Below are positions 6,692-16,036 of a stretch of DNA of 64,000 bases, in pieces. A program made the translations under genes and the position numbers. The notes beneath the pieces are model-generated. The model was not told the DNA's origin. It saw only the letters and a list, made by a program, of their open reading frames with translations, and made no database searches. Position 1 is the first letter of the stretch, and each line of letters opens with the position of its first letter. The DNA comes from Negativicoccus succinicivorans (lineage in GTDB: Bacteria; Bacillota; Negativicutes; Veillonellales; Negativicoccaceae), in contig NZ_JAHAJN010000001.1 in the NCBI RefSeq assembly GCF_018372215.1, positions 62,001 through 126,000 of the forward strand. The letters are read 5' to 3'.

Positions 6692-7927
6692 ATGACGTTA
6701 CAGGTCAAAAAGTTTGGCGGTTCTTCCGTAGCAACGCCAGAAAAAATCCGTCACATTGCAGAGCGCATTTTGGCGGCGAAACAACCGACAGACAGAATCG
6801 TCGTTGTCGTCTCGGCAATGGGGGATTCGACAGACGATTTAATGGCCTTGGCGAAGCAATGTACGCATAAAGCATATGGCCGCGAGCTGGATATGCTGCT
6901 TACCACCGGTGAACAGGTTTCCATCGCTTTACTTGCGATGACATTTATAGAGCTGGGTCAGCCTGCGATTTCTTTTACGGGACAACAGGCCGGAATTCAA
7001 ACCAGTCGGTCTTACGGCAAAGGACGCATCTTGGACATTAATCCGGAACGTGTTTTCACGGCTCTTAACGAAGGTAATATTGTGATTGTTGCCGGCTTCC
7101 AAGGTCTTGCGGATAACGGTGATATGGTGACATTGGGGCGTGGTGGCAGTGATACTACGGCAGTTGCTTTAGCCGGTGCACTGCAGGCGGATGTCTGTGA
7201 AATTTTTACGGATGTGGATGGCGTTTATACGGCAGATCCGCGTGTGGTTCCACAAGCATTCAAGATGCGGGAAATCACGTATGGTGAGATGCTTGAGATG
7301 GCACGACTTGGCGCCGGTGTTATGCAGCCTCGGGCAGTAGAAATGGGAAGCCGTTATCGTGTACCGATTCATGTACGTTCAACATTTACGGAAACAGATG
7401 GAACGATGATTCAGGAGGAGTACAAGATGGAAGGAAAGCAAGCCGCTATTCGTGGCGTCGCGCATGACACCAATGTAGCTAAAGTGACCGTTATGGGCGT
7501 GGATAATCGGCCGGGGGTGGCGCATATGATTTTCAGCTACCTGGCCAAAGCCAATATTGATGTGGACATGATTGTACAGAGTATTCGCGAATCGGATGAT
7601 TCCAAAACGGATATTGTTTTTACGATTGCAGAAAGTGATTTTCCGCAGGCACAGGAAGTTCTTGAAGTGTTTAAGCGCGATCATGGTATTAAGGACATTT
7701 TATATGCCACGGATGTCGCGAAAGTGTCGGTGGTCGGCGCGGGTATGCTTGGTACGCCCGGGGTTGCGGCGGATATGTTCGGCGCGTTTGCCGACGGGAA
7801 TATCAATATTCAAATTATCAGCACTTCGGAAATCAGCATTTCCTGCCTGATAGACGAGCGTGATGCCGAAAAGGCGGTTGCCTTGATTCATGCCCGTTTC
7901 CTGGAAGGCGCTGCTGCAGCGCAATGA
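6692..7927 (+). CDS. lysC: Aspartate kinase
   Basis: A 411-residue kinase that phosphorylates aspartate, the first step to lysine, threonine and methionine. The N-terminal VKKFGGSSVATPEKI, TTGEQVSIALLA and TLGRGGSDTTAVALA (amino-acid kinase fold) are followed by two C-terminal ACT domains (from about residue 265), which usually bind lysine and/or threonine as feedback inhibitors. The ATG at 6692 has GGAGG 6 bases upstream; a TTG at 6677 lies in the leader. It overlaps lysA by 4 bases, which suggests use in lysine/diaminopimelate synthesis. Confidence 0.96.
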   Translation: MTLQVKKFGGSSVATPEKIRHIAERILAAKQPTDRIVVVVSAMGDSTDDLMALAKQCTHKAYGRELDMLLTTGEQVSIALLAMTFIELGQPAISFTGQQAGIQTSRSYGKGRILDINPERVFTALNEGNIVIVAGFQGLADNGDMVTLGRGGSDTTAVALAGALQADVCEIFTDVDGVYTADPRVVPQAFKMREITYGEMLEMARLGAGVMQPRAVEMGSRYRVPIHVRSTFTETDGTMIQEEYKMEGKQAAIRGVAHDTNVAKVTVMGVDNRPGVAHMIFSYLAKANIDVDMIVQSIRESDDSKTDIVFTIAESDFPQAQEVLEVFKRDHGIKDILYATDVAKVSVVGAGMLGTPGVAADMFGAFADGNINIQIISTSEISISCLIDERDAEKAVALIHARFLEGAAAAQ

Positions 7928-9180
7928 CGAAGAAATCGATTCCGCTCAGTGAAGCGGCGTTGCGTGAACTTGTACAAGAGTACGGTACGCCTTTTCATCT
8001 TTATGATGAAAAAGGTATACGGGAAAATGTGCGCCAATTGCAAGCGGCTTTTTCCTGGCATCCTCATTTTCGGGAATATTACGCGGTTAAGGCAAATCCT
8101 AATCCGTACTTGATGGAAATATTGCACGAAGAAGGTTGCGGTGCCGATTGCAGTTCACTTCCTGAACTGGTGCTTGCACATGCGGTGGGTTTTCGGGAGG
8201 ATGAAATTGTTTTTTCTTCCAATAATACCGCGCCGGCAGAATACGAACGAGCGTATCAGGATAATACCATCATTAATGTCGATGATATTTCTCACTTGCC
8301 GGATTTGAAAGAACGAGAATGGTTACCGGAAAAAATTTGTTTTCGATATAATCCCGGCGCAATCGGTTACGGAAATGATATTATTGGGCATCCGGAAGAA
8401 GCCAAGTACGGTATGACCAAGGAGCAGATTTTTGCTGCCGTGCGATGGGCAAAAAAACAAAATATTCAATGGATCGGTCTGCATACGATGATTGTGTCCA
8501 ATACTCTCGACATTGAGGAGTTGGCGCAGACCGCGAAAATGATGTTTACTCTTGCGGCGGAAATTTGTCATTCGGAAGGAATCCGAATTGACTTTATCGA
8601 CTTAGGCGGTGGTATCGGTATCGCCTATCGGCCGGATGAGACGCCTCTCGACTATCAGGATTATGGTAATCGTGTCCGGAAACTGTATGGAGAAATATTA
8701 GCACCTTGCGGCTTGCAAGATGTTGCATTAGCTTTGGAATGCGGTCGTGCTATTACCGGACCGTACGGTTGGCTTGTCACCAGTGCCATCCACTATAAAA
8801 ATACATATCGAAATTATATCGGAGTAGATACCTCGATGGCAGATCTGATGCGTCCGGGAATGTACGGTGCATATCATCATCTCACCGTTCTCGGTAAGGA
8901 TGACGTGTCGTGCGATCATACCTATGATGTGGTTGGATCGTTATGCGAGAATAACGATAAGTTCGCGGTTCAGCGGTCACTTCCGGAAATCGTGATGGGA
9001 GATATCCTTATCCTTCATGATACCGGCGCACACGGGTATGCAATGGGATTCAATTACAACGGCAAGTTACGCGCTCGTGAATTGTTGCTGAAATCAAATG
9101 GGCAAGTGCAACAAATTCGCCGACCGGAAACATTACGCGACTATTTCGCTACACTGGACTACCCCGATTTACCACGCTAA
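7924..9180 (+). CDS. lysA: Diaminopimelate decarboxylase
   Basis: A 418-residue fold-III PLP decarboxylase. The PLP lysine is in YYAVKANPNP (residues about 57-66), with a phosphate-binding Gly loop at DLGGGIGIAY, ALECGRAITGP, and a substrate-side Cys in SLCENNDKF. It makes L-lysine from meso-diaminopimelate. The ATGA overlap with lysC and the family pattern support LysA. The ECGR and CENND blocks vary from the usual EPGR and CESGD, so a related PLP decarboxylase specificity remains possible but unlikely. Confidence 0.86.
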   Translation: MTKKSIPLSEAALRELVQEYGTPFHLYDEKGIRENVRQLQAAFSWHPHFREYYAVKANPNPYLMEILHEEGCGADCSSLPELVLAHAVGFREDEIVFSSNNTAPAEYERAYQDNTIINVDDISHLPDLKEREWLPEKICFRYNPGAIGYGNDIIGHPEEAKYGMTKEQIFAAVRWAKKQNIQWIGLHTMIVSNTLDIEELAQTAKMMFTLAAEICHSEGIRIDFIDLGGGIGIAYRPDETPLDYQDYGNRVRKLYGEILAPCGLQDVALALECGRAITGPYGWLVTSAIHYKNTYRNYIGVDTSMADLMRPGMYGAYHHLTVLGKDDVSCDHTYDVVGSLCENNDKFAVQRSLPEIVMGDILILHDTGAHGYAMGFNYNGKLRARELLLKSNGQVQQIRRPETLRDYFATLDYPDLPR

Positions 9181-9207
9181 AAACACCAATCGCGATTGGT
9201 GTTTTTT
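9181..9207 (+). terminator. Terminator after lysA
   Basis: A perfect stem (ACACCAATCG with CGATTGGTGT, centred at 9192/9193), flanked by A and T runs, begins right at the lysA stop. Confidence 0.9.
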
Positions 9208-9224
9208 CATGAAGAGCCGATTTA

Positions 9225-9253
9225 TTGACTTTGCTACATAAATACGTTACTCT
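9225..9253 (+). promoter_or_regulatory. Candidate promoter for the suf operon
   Basis: TTGACT (9225-9230), a 17-base spacer and TACTCT (9248-9253), about 60 bases before sufC. The -35 box is good and the -10 box weak. I see no clear IscR-type operator. Confidence 0.45.
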
Positions 9254-9311
9254 TAAAACATAGAATATTGAAAAATTTATATATAGTAAGGCACGACTCC
9301 AAGGAGGATTT

Positions 9312-10052
9312 ATGTCTGAATTATTACGCATTGAAGACCTGCATGTAGCAGTCGAAGATAAAGAACTTTTGCATGGCGTCAATCTCACCATTGAGCACGG
9401 TGAAGTGCATGTTGTGATGGGAACCAACGGGGCCGGTAAATCGACTTTAATGCACGCCATTATGGGGAACCCCGCCTATACAGTTACCCAAGGAAAAATT
9501 TATTTTGAGGGAAAAGATATTACCGACTATAGCGTGGATGAACGCGCTAAAGCGGGAATTTTTCTTTCTTTCCAGTCGCCGCTTGCGGTACCCGGAATTA
9601 CGGTAGAAAATTTTTTGCGTACGGCAAAAGTAACGGTCTCCGGTGAACAGCAACGATTATTTCCGTTCAAGCGCAAGCTCCACAAGGAAATGCGTTCCCT
9701 GGATATGGATATCGCCTATGCCGATCGTTACGTAAATGACGGATTTTCAGGCGGAGAACGCAAGAAAAGTGAAATCTTACAGATGAAGATGCTGGAACCG
9801 AAATTGGCTATTTTAGATGAAACGGACTCGGGACTCGATGTGGATGCTGTCCGTATTGTCTCCCAGGCAATTGCCGACTACCATAGTCCTGAACACGCAT
9901 TTATTATCATCACACATCACAATCAATTGTTAAAATACATCAGCCCCGATAAAGTACATGTAATGATGAACGGAAATTTCGTAACCGAAGGCGATGCGTC
10001 TCTCATCGATACGATTGAAGCGCAGGGGTTTGATCATTTGCGAAACAGGTGA
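9312..10052 (+). CDS. sufC: Fe-S assembly ATPase SufC
   Basis: A 246-residue soluble ABC ATPase of the SUF iron-sulfur scaffold complex SufBC2D. Walker A is GTNGAGKSTLMHAIMG, the signature is FSGGERKKSEILQMK and Walker B is LAILDETDSGLD, all in SufC form. The start has an AAGGAGG site. It is the first gene of sufCBDSU. Confidence 0.96.
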   Translation: MSELLRIEDLHVAVEDKELLHGVNLTIEHGEVHVVMGTNGAGKSTLMHAIMGNPAYTVTQGKIYFEGKDITDYSVDERAKAGIFLSFQSPLAVPGITVENFLRTAKVTVSGEQQRLFPFKRKLHKEMRSLDMDIAYADRYVNDGFSGGERKKSEILQMKMLEPKLAILDETDSGLDVDAVRIVSQAIADYHSPEHAFIIITHHNQLLKYISPDKVHVMMNGNFVTEGDASLIDTIEAQGFDHLRNR

Positions 10053-10056
10053 CATG

Positions 10057-11472
10057 ATGGCTGAAGAAAAACGCAAAAAAACATATGTTGCCGACATGGA
10101 ACGTGGCGTTTACGACGTACGCGACAGTTTTTCGTATGACTATAAGACGGATTCGGGATTAACGCCGGACATAGTACGTGAAATTTCTGCCAAAAAAGAT
10201 GAGCCGCAGTGGATGCTTGATTTTCGTCTGCGTTCACTTGCGATTTATCAGCAGATGGATGTACCTCCGTGGGCGCCGGATATTTCCGGCTTGAATATGG
10301 AAGAAATCGTGACCTATGTGCGTCCCCGTACCGATATGAAAGCAAGCTGGGATGACGTGCCGCAGGATATTAAGGAAACATTTGATCGTTTGGGTATTCC
10401 GCGTGCGGAGCAAACTTCGCTTGCCGGTGTTGGGGCGCAATATGACTCTGAGGTGGTGTACCACAATATCCAGGAAGATCTGGTGAAACAGGGCGTCATT
10501 TATACGGATTTTGAGACGGCACTCAAAGAACATGAAGATATCGTGCGCCGTCACTTTATGACGCTGGTGCCGCCGAACGATCACAAATTTGCCGCTTTGC
10601 ATGGCGCAGTATGGTCAGGCGGATCATATGTTTTTGTGCCGGCAGGTGTTGATGTCAAGATTCCCTTACAGAGTTACTTCCGTTTGAATGCGCCGGGAGC
10701 CGGGCAGTTTGAACATACGCTGATTATTTTGGAACCGGGGGCGAAGTGCCATTTTATTGAGGGCTGTTCAGCGCCTCGCTACAATGTGGCGAATTTGCAT
10801 GCCGGGTGTGTCGAATTATTTGTCGCTGACGGTGCGGAATTACGCTATTCGACGATTGAAAATTGGTCGAAGAATATGTACAACCTCAATACAAAACGTG
10901 CGTTGATCGGTAAGGACGCACGTATGGAATGGGTTAGCGGCTCGTTTGGTTCGCATGTTTCCATGCTGTATCCGATGACGATTTTAAAAGGAGACAACTC
11001 CGTCTGCGAATTTACCGGCATTACATTTGCGGGGGAAGGACAGACATTAGACACAGGTTCGAAAGTCGTTCATTTAGGTAAAAATACAACTTCAAACATC
11101 AATAGCAAATCGATATCTAAGAGTGGCGGTGCAGCGATTTATCGCGGCCTTTTGCGGATCGGACCGAATGCTAAAGGGGCTAAATCTTCTGTCAGCTGTG
11201 AGTCGCTGATGCTGGATGACCAGTCACGTTCCGATACGGTACCGGATATCTCTATTGAAAACGACGATGTTGATTTAGGACACGAGGCTAAGATTGGACG
11301 CATCAGCGATGAAGCTATTTATTATCTGATGAGTCGGGGCCTTTCGGAGGACGAGGCGAAAGCCATGCTGGTACGCGGCTTTGCCGAGCCGATTTCTAAA
11401 GAATTGCCGTTGGAATATGCGGTGGAAATGAATAATTTGATACGTTTGGAATTCGAAGGTTCCATCGGGTAG
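10057..11472 (+). CDS. sufB: Fe-S scaffold protein SufB
   Basis: A 471-residue scaffold subunit on which Fe-S clusters are built. The sequence carries the SufB block GAKSSVSCESLMLDDQSRSD, whose Cys is the persulfide-accepting residue known in SufB, and the C-terminal SRGLSEDEAKAMLVRGFAEP. The start lies just after the sufC stop. ATG at 10054 and 10057 are both possible; 10057 sits better from AGGTGA. Frame upstream of this is inside sufC. Confidence 0.95.
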   Translation: MAEEKRKKTYVADMERGVYDVRDSFSYDYKTDSGLTPDIVREISAKKDEPQWMLDFRLRSLAIYQQMDVPPWAPDISGLNMEEIVTYVRPRTDMKASWDDVPQDIKETFDRLGIPRAEQTSLAGVGAQYDSEVVYHNIQEDLVKQGVIYTDFETALKEHEDIVRRHFMTLVPPNDHKFAALHGAVWSGGSYVFVPAGVDVKIPLQSYFRLNAPGAGQFEHTLIILEPGAKCHFIEGCSAPRYNVANLHAGCVELFVADGAELRYSTIENWSKNMYNLNTKRALIGKDARMEWVSGSFGSHVSMLYPMTILKGDNSVCEFTGITFAGEGQTLDTGSKVVHLGKNTTSNINSKSISKSGGAAIYRGLLRIGPNAKGAKSSVSCESLMLDDQSRSDTVPDISIENDDVDLGHEAKIGRISDEAIYYLMSRGLSEDEAKAMLVRGFAEPISKELPLEYAVEMNNLIRLEFEGSIG

Positions 11473-11480
11473 GAGGAAAA

Positions 11481-12557
11481 ATGAAAAAACAATTTAACTT
11501 GCTGCCGATGACAACCTATCGCTGGACGAAAGCCAATTACACGGAACTGGATGTGGCGGATCATGTAGACGCCTCACAACTTACGGCAGTGTGGTCGCAG
11601 CCGGAACAAGTCGAATGCGTTACAGGGATGACGACGGCATCTCTTGCGTTTTTACGGCCCCAATTTCGCGGTGCGGACCCCGCAACGTTTGCGGAAACGA
11701 TGAGTGACGCAGCGCAGCAATTCAAAATTGTCGTACCGGAAGGCACCAAGCAACAACTGCGTTTGAACCTCACATTTACGGAAACACAAAATCACTGGTT
11801 GGGTGCAGTTATCATTGATGTGCGGGCGAATGCCGAATTAGCGTTGGAGATTGTCATTGACAATGAAAGCAAAAATGAAGGGCGATTGAACTATGCCATT
11901 TTAAGTTCCGTCGGTGACAATGCCGTATTAAAAATTACTAAAGTTCATACAGGCGTGCCTCTGACGACTGCGATTGAGCATCGTTACACTCGGCTCAACA
12001 CCGCATCTCAAGCGGCATTTATCGGTGCCGAATTCGGTGCGGAGCGTATTATCTATCACAGCGATGCGGATTTGTTAGGTGAAGCATCTACGCTTTCCGA
12101 AGAAGGCGTTTATGTAGCCAACGAAAAGCAGCATCTTGACTTGTATTATGATCGTAACCATTTCGGGAAGAAAACCGAATCTCATTTAGCGACTTATGGA
12201 GCCTTACGAGATGCGGCAAAAAAAGTTTTTCGCGGCTGTATTGACTTCAAGCACGGATCATCGGGAGCGATTGGCAACGAGGAAGATTATGTCGTGCTTT
12301 TGAGTCCGCAGGCGAAAAATGTCTCTTTGCCCTTGCTTTTATGTACGGAAGATGATGTGCAGGGAAATCATGCCTCCAGTGCCGGCCAAATGGATAAAGA
12401 ACGGTTATACTACTTAATGAGCCGAGGCTTTTCACAGGAAGAAGCGAAGCGTTTAGTGGTAGAAGCGATGTTGCGCCCTGTCATTGATAAAATTATTGCC
12501 GATGATTTGCGTGAAACGGTACTTACCGCAGTAGAGACAAAGATGGAAGCGATATGA
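11481..12557 (+). CDS. sufD: Fe-S assembly protein SufD
   Basis: A 358-residue SufD, the second beta-helical subunit of SufBC2D. The C-terminal block (SRGFSQEEAKRLVVEAMLRP) parallels that of SufB, and the central region has GCIDFKHGSSGAIGNEEDYV typical of the family. AGGAGG precedes the ATG. The end overlaps sufS by 4 bases. Confidence 0.93.
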   Translation: MKKQFNLLPMTTYRWTKANYTELDVADHVDASQLTAVWSQPEQVECVTGMTTASLAFLRPQFRGADPATFAETMSDAAQQFKIVVPEGTKQQLRLNLTFTETQNHWLGAVIIDVRANAELALEIVIDNESKNEGRLNYAILSSVGDNAVLKITKVHTGVPLTTAIEHRYTRLNTASQAAFIGAEFGAERIIYHSDADLLGEASTLSEEGVYVANEKQHLDLYYDRNHFGKKTESHLATYGALRDAAKKVFRGCIDFKHGSSGAIGNEEDYVVLLSPQAKNVSLPLLLCTEDDVQGNHASSAGQMDKERLYYLMSRGFSQEEAKRLVVEAMLRPVIDKIIADDLRETVLTAVETKMEAI

Positions 12558-13780
12558 TGAATCTGGAAAACATACGTAAGGATTTTCCTATTTTACAAAC
12601 AAAAGTGGGAGAGGAGCCGCTGATTTATTTTGATAATGCGGCGACAACCCACCGCCCCCGGCAAGTTATGGAGGCAGTCGAGGAGTACGTATTCTCGCGG
12701 CATGGTAATCCACATCGCGGTGCGCATCGTTTAGCGCAAACCGCATCTCTCGCATATGACGGTGCACGGGAAGTGGTGGCTCGTTTCATCCATGCCGCAA
12801 GTTCGGATGAGATTGTTTTTACGCGTAATGCGACGGAAAGTCTGAATCTCATCGCCCGCAGTTATGGTGAGACACATCTCAAGACTGGCGATAAAATCAT
12901 CGTCACAATCGCCGAACACCATGCCAACTTGGTCACATGGCAGCGTGTTGCACGCGTGACCGGAGCGACACTGGAATATATTTATTTAACGGAAGACGGA
13001 CATTTTGATCCGTCCGATTTTACAAAAATTGACGAAACGACAAAAATTGTTGCGTTCGGTCATGCCAGCAATGTGTTGGGCATGCACGTGCCTGTGCAAG
13101 AGATGATTCAGCGCGCCCATGCCGTCGGAGCAGTCGTGGTTTTAGACGGAGCACAGGCGGCGCCCCATTTTGCAGTCGATGTGCAGGCTTTGGATTGTGA
13201 TTTCTATGTATTTTCCGGTCACAAGATGCTCGCTTCGCAGGGGATCGGTGTGTTGTACGGAAAACGAGCGCTGCTTGATGATATGGAACCATTTAATTTG
13301 GGCGGCGACATGATTGAATACGTGCAAGAACAGACCACTACATTCAATACTTTACCCTTTAAATTTGAAGCCGGTACACAAAATGTGGAAGGTGCAGTAT
13401 CCCTGGCCGCTGCCATAAAGTATTTGGAAGCGATCGGTTGGGATGCGATTGTTGCGCATGAGAAAAAGCTGACGGAAATGGCGCTTACAGGCCTTTCCGA
13501 GATGCCGTTTGTAAAGATTATCGGCACGACAAATCCTGCGGAAAAGTACGGCGTAATTACATTTTTAGTTGACGGTGTACATCCGCATGATGTGGCGACG
13601 ATTTTGGATCATTACGGGATCGCGGTTCGTTCAGGGCATCATTGTGCGCAGCCGCTAGGCGCTTATTTGCATGCACCGGCGACAAATCGAGCAAGTTTCT
13701 ATATCTATAATACGGAAGCGGAAGTGGCACGGTTTTTAGAAGTATTGCCATTGGTGCGTAAACAAATGGGATTTAAATAG
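12554..13780 (+). CDS. sufS: Cysteine desulfurase SufS
   Basis: A 408-residue group-II cysteine desulfurase that supplies sulfane sulfur from cysteine. The PLP lysine is in YVFSGHKMLASQGIGVLYG and the catalytic Cys in AVRSGHHCAQPLG near residue 362. IYFDNAATTHRP is the family N-terminus. ATG at 12554 or 12557 both overlap the sufD stop. The partner SufU is next. Confidence 0.96.
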   Translation: MMNLENIRKDFPILQTKVGEEPLIYFDNAATTHRPRQVMEAVEEYVFSRHGNPHRGAHRLAQTASLAYDGAREVVARFIHAASSDEIVFTRNATESLNLIARSYGETHLKTGDKIIVTIAEHHANLVTWQRVARVTGATLEYIYLTEDGHFDPSDFTKIDETTKIVAFGHASNVLGMHVPVQEMIQRAHAVGAVVVLDGAQAAPHFAVDVQALDCDFYVFSGHKMLASQGIGVLYGKRALLDDMEPFNLGGDMIEYVQEQTTTFNTLPFKFEAGTQNVEGAVSLAAAIKYLEAIGWDAIVAHEKKLTEMALTGLSEMPFVKIIGTTNPAEKYGVITFLVDGVHPHDVATILDHYGIAVRSGHHCAQPLGAYLHAPATNRASFYIYNTEAEVARFLEVLPLVRKQMGFK

Positions 13781-13792
13781 GAAGAAGGAACT

Positions 13793-14227
13793 ATGAATCT
13801 CCAGCAATTGTACACAGATTTAATTCTGGAACATAATCAGGACCCGCGCAATCATCGCCCGTTAACAGATGCAACGGTAACGGAGCATGGTCATAATCCG
13901 AACTGCGGTGATGACTTAACCATGAATGCGATCATTACCGACGGAATGGTCGAAGATATTGCGTATGAGGGTCAAGGGTGCGCGATCAGTCAGGCGTCTG
14001 CCTCCATGCTTTGCGATGTGGTGCGCGGGAAGTCGGTTAAAGAAGCAAAAGCATGTATTGAGCGGTTTATTTGTTTGATCCAACGGGAAGAGTTGAATGA
14101 AGAAGAGCGGGAGTCGCTGGAAGAGGCGATTGTATTGGAAAATGTTTCGCAGTTACCGGCGCGTGTAAAATGTGCGGTACTCGCGTGGCATACGTTGGAT
14201 GAAGCAATGAAAAAAATCGAAGCATAA
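13793..14227 (+). CDS. sufU: SufU sulfur-transfer protein
   Basis: A 144-residue SufU, the zinc-dependent sulfur acceptor of SufS in Firmicutes. The ligand residues are visible: Cys in NPNCGDD, Cys in GQGCAISQASASML and Cys in ARVKCAVLAW. The Gly-His-rich N-terminus and the extra segment between the second and third Cys distinguish SufU from IscU. It is the last gene of the operon and is followed by a terminator. Confidence 0.93.
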   Translation: MNLQQLYTDLILEHNQDPRNHRPLTDATVTEHGHNPNCGDDLTMNAIITDGMVEDIAYEGQGCAISQASASMLCDVVRGKSVKEAKACIERFICLIQREELNEEERESLEEAIVLENVSQLPARVKCAVLAWHTLDEAMKKIEA

Positions 14228-14256
14228 AAAAAGAGCCGATCGGCTCTTTTTATTTT
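14226..14256. terminator. Bidirectional terminator between sufU and nadE
   Basis: A perfect palindrome (14228-14239 with 14240-14251), GC core GAGCCGATCGGCTC, with A and T runs on both sides. It lies between the convergent sufU and nadE stops and overlaps the nadE stop. Confidence 0.88.
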
Positions 14257-15842
14257 TTCAAAAGTTTTTTTCGTTTTGCCAGATACCGGTCAGAATATCG
14301 CGGTTCTCCTTGCGCTTCAAGATATTTTCCAAACGGATATGGACCGGCGGCAAGGATCGGCGGTGCCTGTACACGTTTGGCAATGCTTAAGCCGCGGTAG
14401 AGTGTCCACCAGCGCTCCAAGTCGGCGACGAACGCATCCGCGTCGGCAAAAAGCGTTCCGACCTCTACAGTGGCGCCCAGACGTTTTGTTAATGTGCATT
14501 CTTCATAGCATTCAAGAATTTCTGCAAGCGAAAGCGGCGTATCTTGTACCCAACTGGCAAAGAGATAGTCGTGGTAAGGATAAATCAGCGGATCGCCAAA
14601 TCCTTTTGTGACATCCTGCGCAGAAGAAAGCTCTGCACTGGGGGGGACCGTAAAGACTTCTCGCGGAATGATACCTCCACCCATAAAGTCATCCAAGTCT
14701 TTGGCCAATTCATATACTTCATGTTTCCAAAGGTCGGCGGTAGCCGCTAACGCACCGGCTATATCACCGTACATTGTGCCGTAACCTACGGTGGTTTCCG
14801 TTTTATTGGCATTGCATGTGAAGGTGGCACCGAGAGCGGAAGCAATCGTAGCTAATACACGGGAAGTGCGATCGCGCGCTTGCAAATTTTCATACGGCAA
14901 GCCGTCGAGTGAAAGCGAAACTCCTGTCGCTTTTGCAATTTTTTTCAGCTGTGTTCGTGTCGCTTCAACGGATTCTTTAATCGGCACGGTAAGCAACGGA
15001 ATGCCGGCATTTTTGGCAAGTTGTTTCGCAATCGAGCGAGTCACAGAAGAGGTGTAGGAGGAAGGCATAGTAACGCCCAATATATGGTCTTTTCCCACGA
15101 CGCTTTGGTAGAGAAGAGCGTTGACCGTGGAGTCAATGCCGCCGGAAAGGCCGATAACCACGTCACGCAAAGAGAGCGTCCGTAAAATGGTTTGTAACTG
15201 CCAGCGCAGGAGGTTCATTTGTTTCCATGTACATGTGAGCGGTGCACTCGTGCGCCAACCGCTGGTCGTCAATGCAACTGTATAGATTCCCTGCTGCCAG
15301 CCGCCGTGACATGTTTCGCCGCAATGTAAAAAGCCGGTATGCGGTTCGAAATATCCGCCGCAATCCACAACCGTCAATGCATCTATACGTATGCTGTTAT
15401 GATACGCAGGCGAAGATAGCGTTGCAGGTCGGCTAAAAAGATCGATCACCGGTAAATCATTTGGAAACGGGGCATTTTCATCAGCACGAATATACAACGT
15501 TTGGCGTTCGCACGAGATGGTTGCGGAGTCGAGCTCTGTTGCCTTGCCGTTTTCAAAATACAACGTCCGGTGTTTGCGTTGACCGTGTAGCCATTGGTCC
15601 TGACTACCGATTGCCGGCACCGAAAAAAATGTGGAAAGTTCGCAAAGTGCTGCGTCAAGTTTCGATTGAAAATCCGTGTCACGCAACAAGGTGTCTGAGA
15701 CAAATCCTGTGAGGCTGTTTTGCGCCATTACAATCAGATCCGGTTCCCGTGACATAATTTCATCATGATGCGATCGAAACCACTGCAGATTATTATCTAT
15801 TCTTCCGGTTTGCAAGGGTGAGGTACAAGCGACAATATTCAT
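14250..15842 (-). CDS. nadE: NAD+ synthetase with degenerate-looking amidase domain
   Basis: A 530-residue protein. The C-terminal domain is a clear NAD synthetase: the ATP pyrophosphatase P-loop VIGLSGGIDSTVNALLY near residue 235 and GYGTMYGDIAGALAATADLWKH. It amidates deamido-NAD. The first 200 or so residues fit the glutaminase (nitrilase-fold) domain by position and start (MNIVACTSPLQTG), but the catalytic Glu of FPE-LTGY is Gln41 here (VMAQNSLTGF), and I cannot find the usual Lys or ICED Cys block. The enzyme may therefore depend on free ammonia. The ATG at 15842 has AGGAGG; an in-frame codon further upstream (15869) lacks one. Confidence 0.88.
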   Translation of the reverse strand: MNIVACTSPLQTGRIDNNLQWFRSHHDEIMSREPDLIVMAQNSLTGFVSDTLLRDTDFQSKLDAALCELSTFFSVPAIGSQDQWLHGQRKHRTLYFENGKATELDSATISCERQTLYIRADENAPFPNDLPVIDLFSRPATLSSPAYHNSIRIDALTVVDCGGYFEPHTGFLHCGETCHGGWQQGIYTVALTTSGWRTSAPLTCTWKQMNLLRWQLQTILRTLSLRDVVIGLSGGIDSTVNALLYQSVVGKDHILGVTMPSSYTSSVTRSIAKQLAKNAGIPLLTVPIKESVEATRTQLKKIAKATGVSLSLDGLPYENLQARDRTSRVLATIASALGATFTCNANKTETTVGYGTMYGDIAGALAATADLWKHEVYELAKDLDDFMGGGIIPREVFTVPPSAELSSAQDVTKGFGDPLIYPYHDYLFASWVQDTPLSLAEILECYEECTLTKRLGATVEVGTLFADADAFVADLERWWTLYRGLSIAKRVQAPPILAAGPYPFGKYLEAQGEPRYSDRYLAKRKKLLKK

Positions 15843-15897
15843 AATTTCCTCCTGCTTTATTATACCCAACCATTGTTGATCGTCAAAGGCGCAACGC

Positions 15898-15926
15898 TGG
15901 ACGCTGTCGAAGGACTAATATATAAT
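15898..15926 (+). promoter_or_regulatory. Weak candidate promoter for the phoH operon
   Basis: A perfect TATAAT at 15921-15926 with TGGACG (15898-15903) 17 bases upstream. The -35 box is poor. Confidence 0.35.
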
Positions 15927-16036
15927 AAATAAAGATAAGAACGTCATCATAATTCGTAATCATTCAGACAGGAAAGGAATGATATCCTATTCGCTCTACG
16001 GCATATACTCTGACAGCAGACCATGAGAAACAGCTT

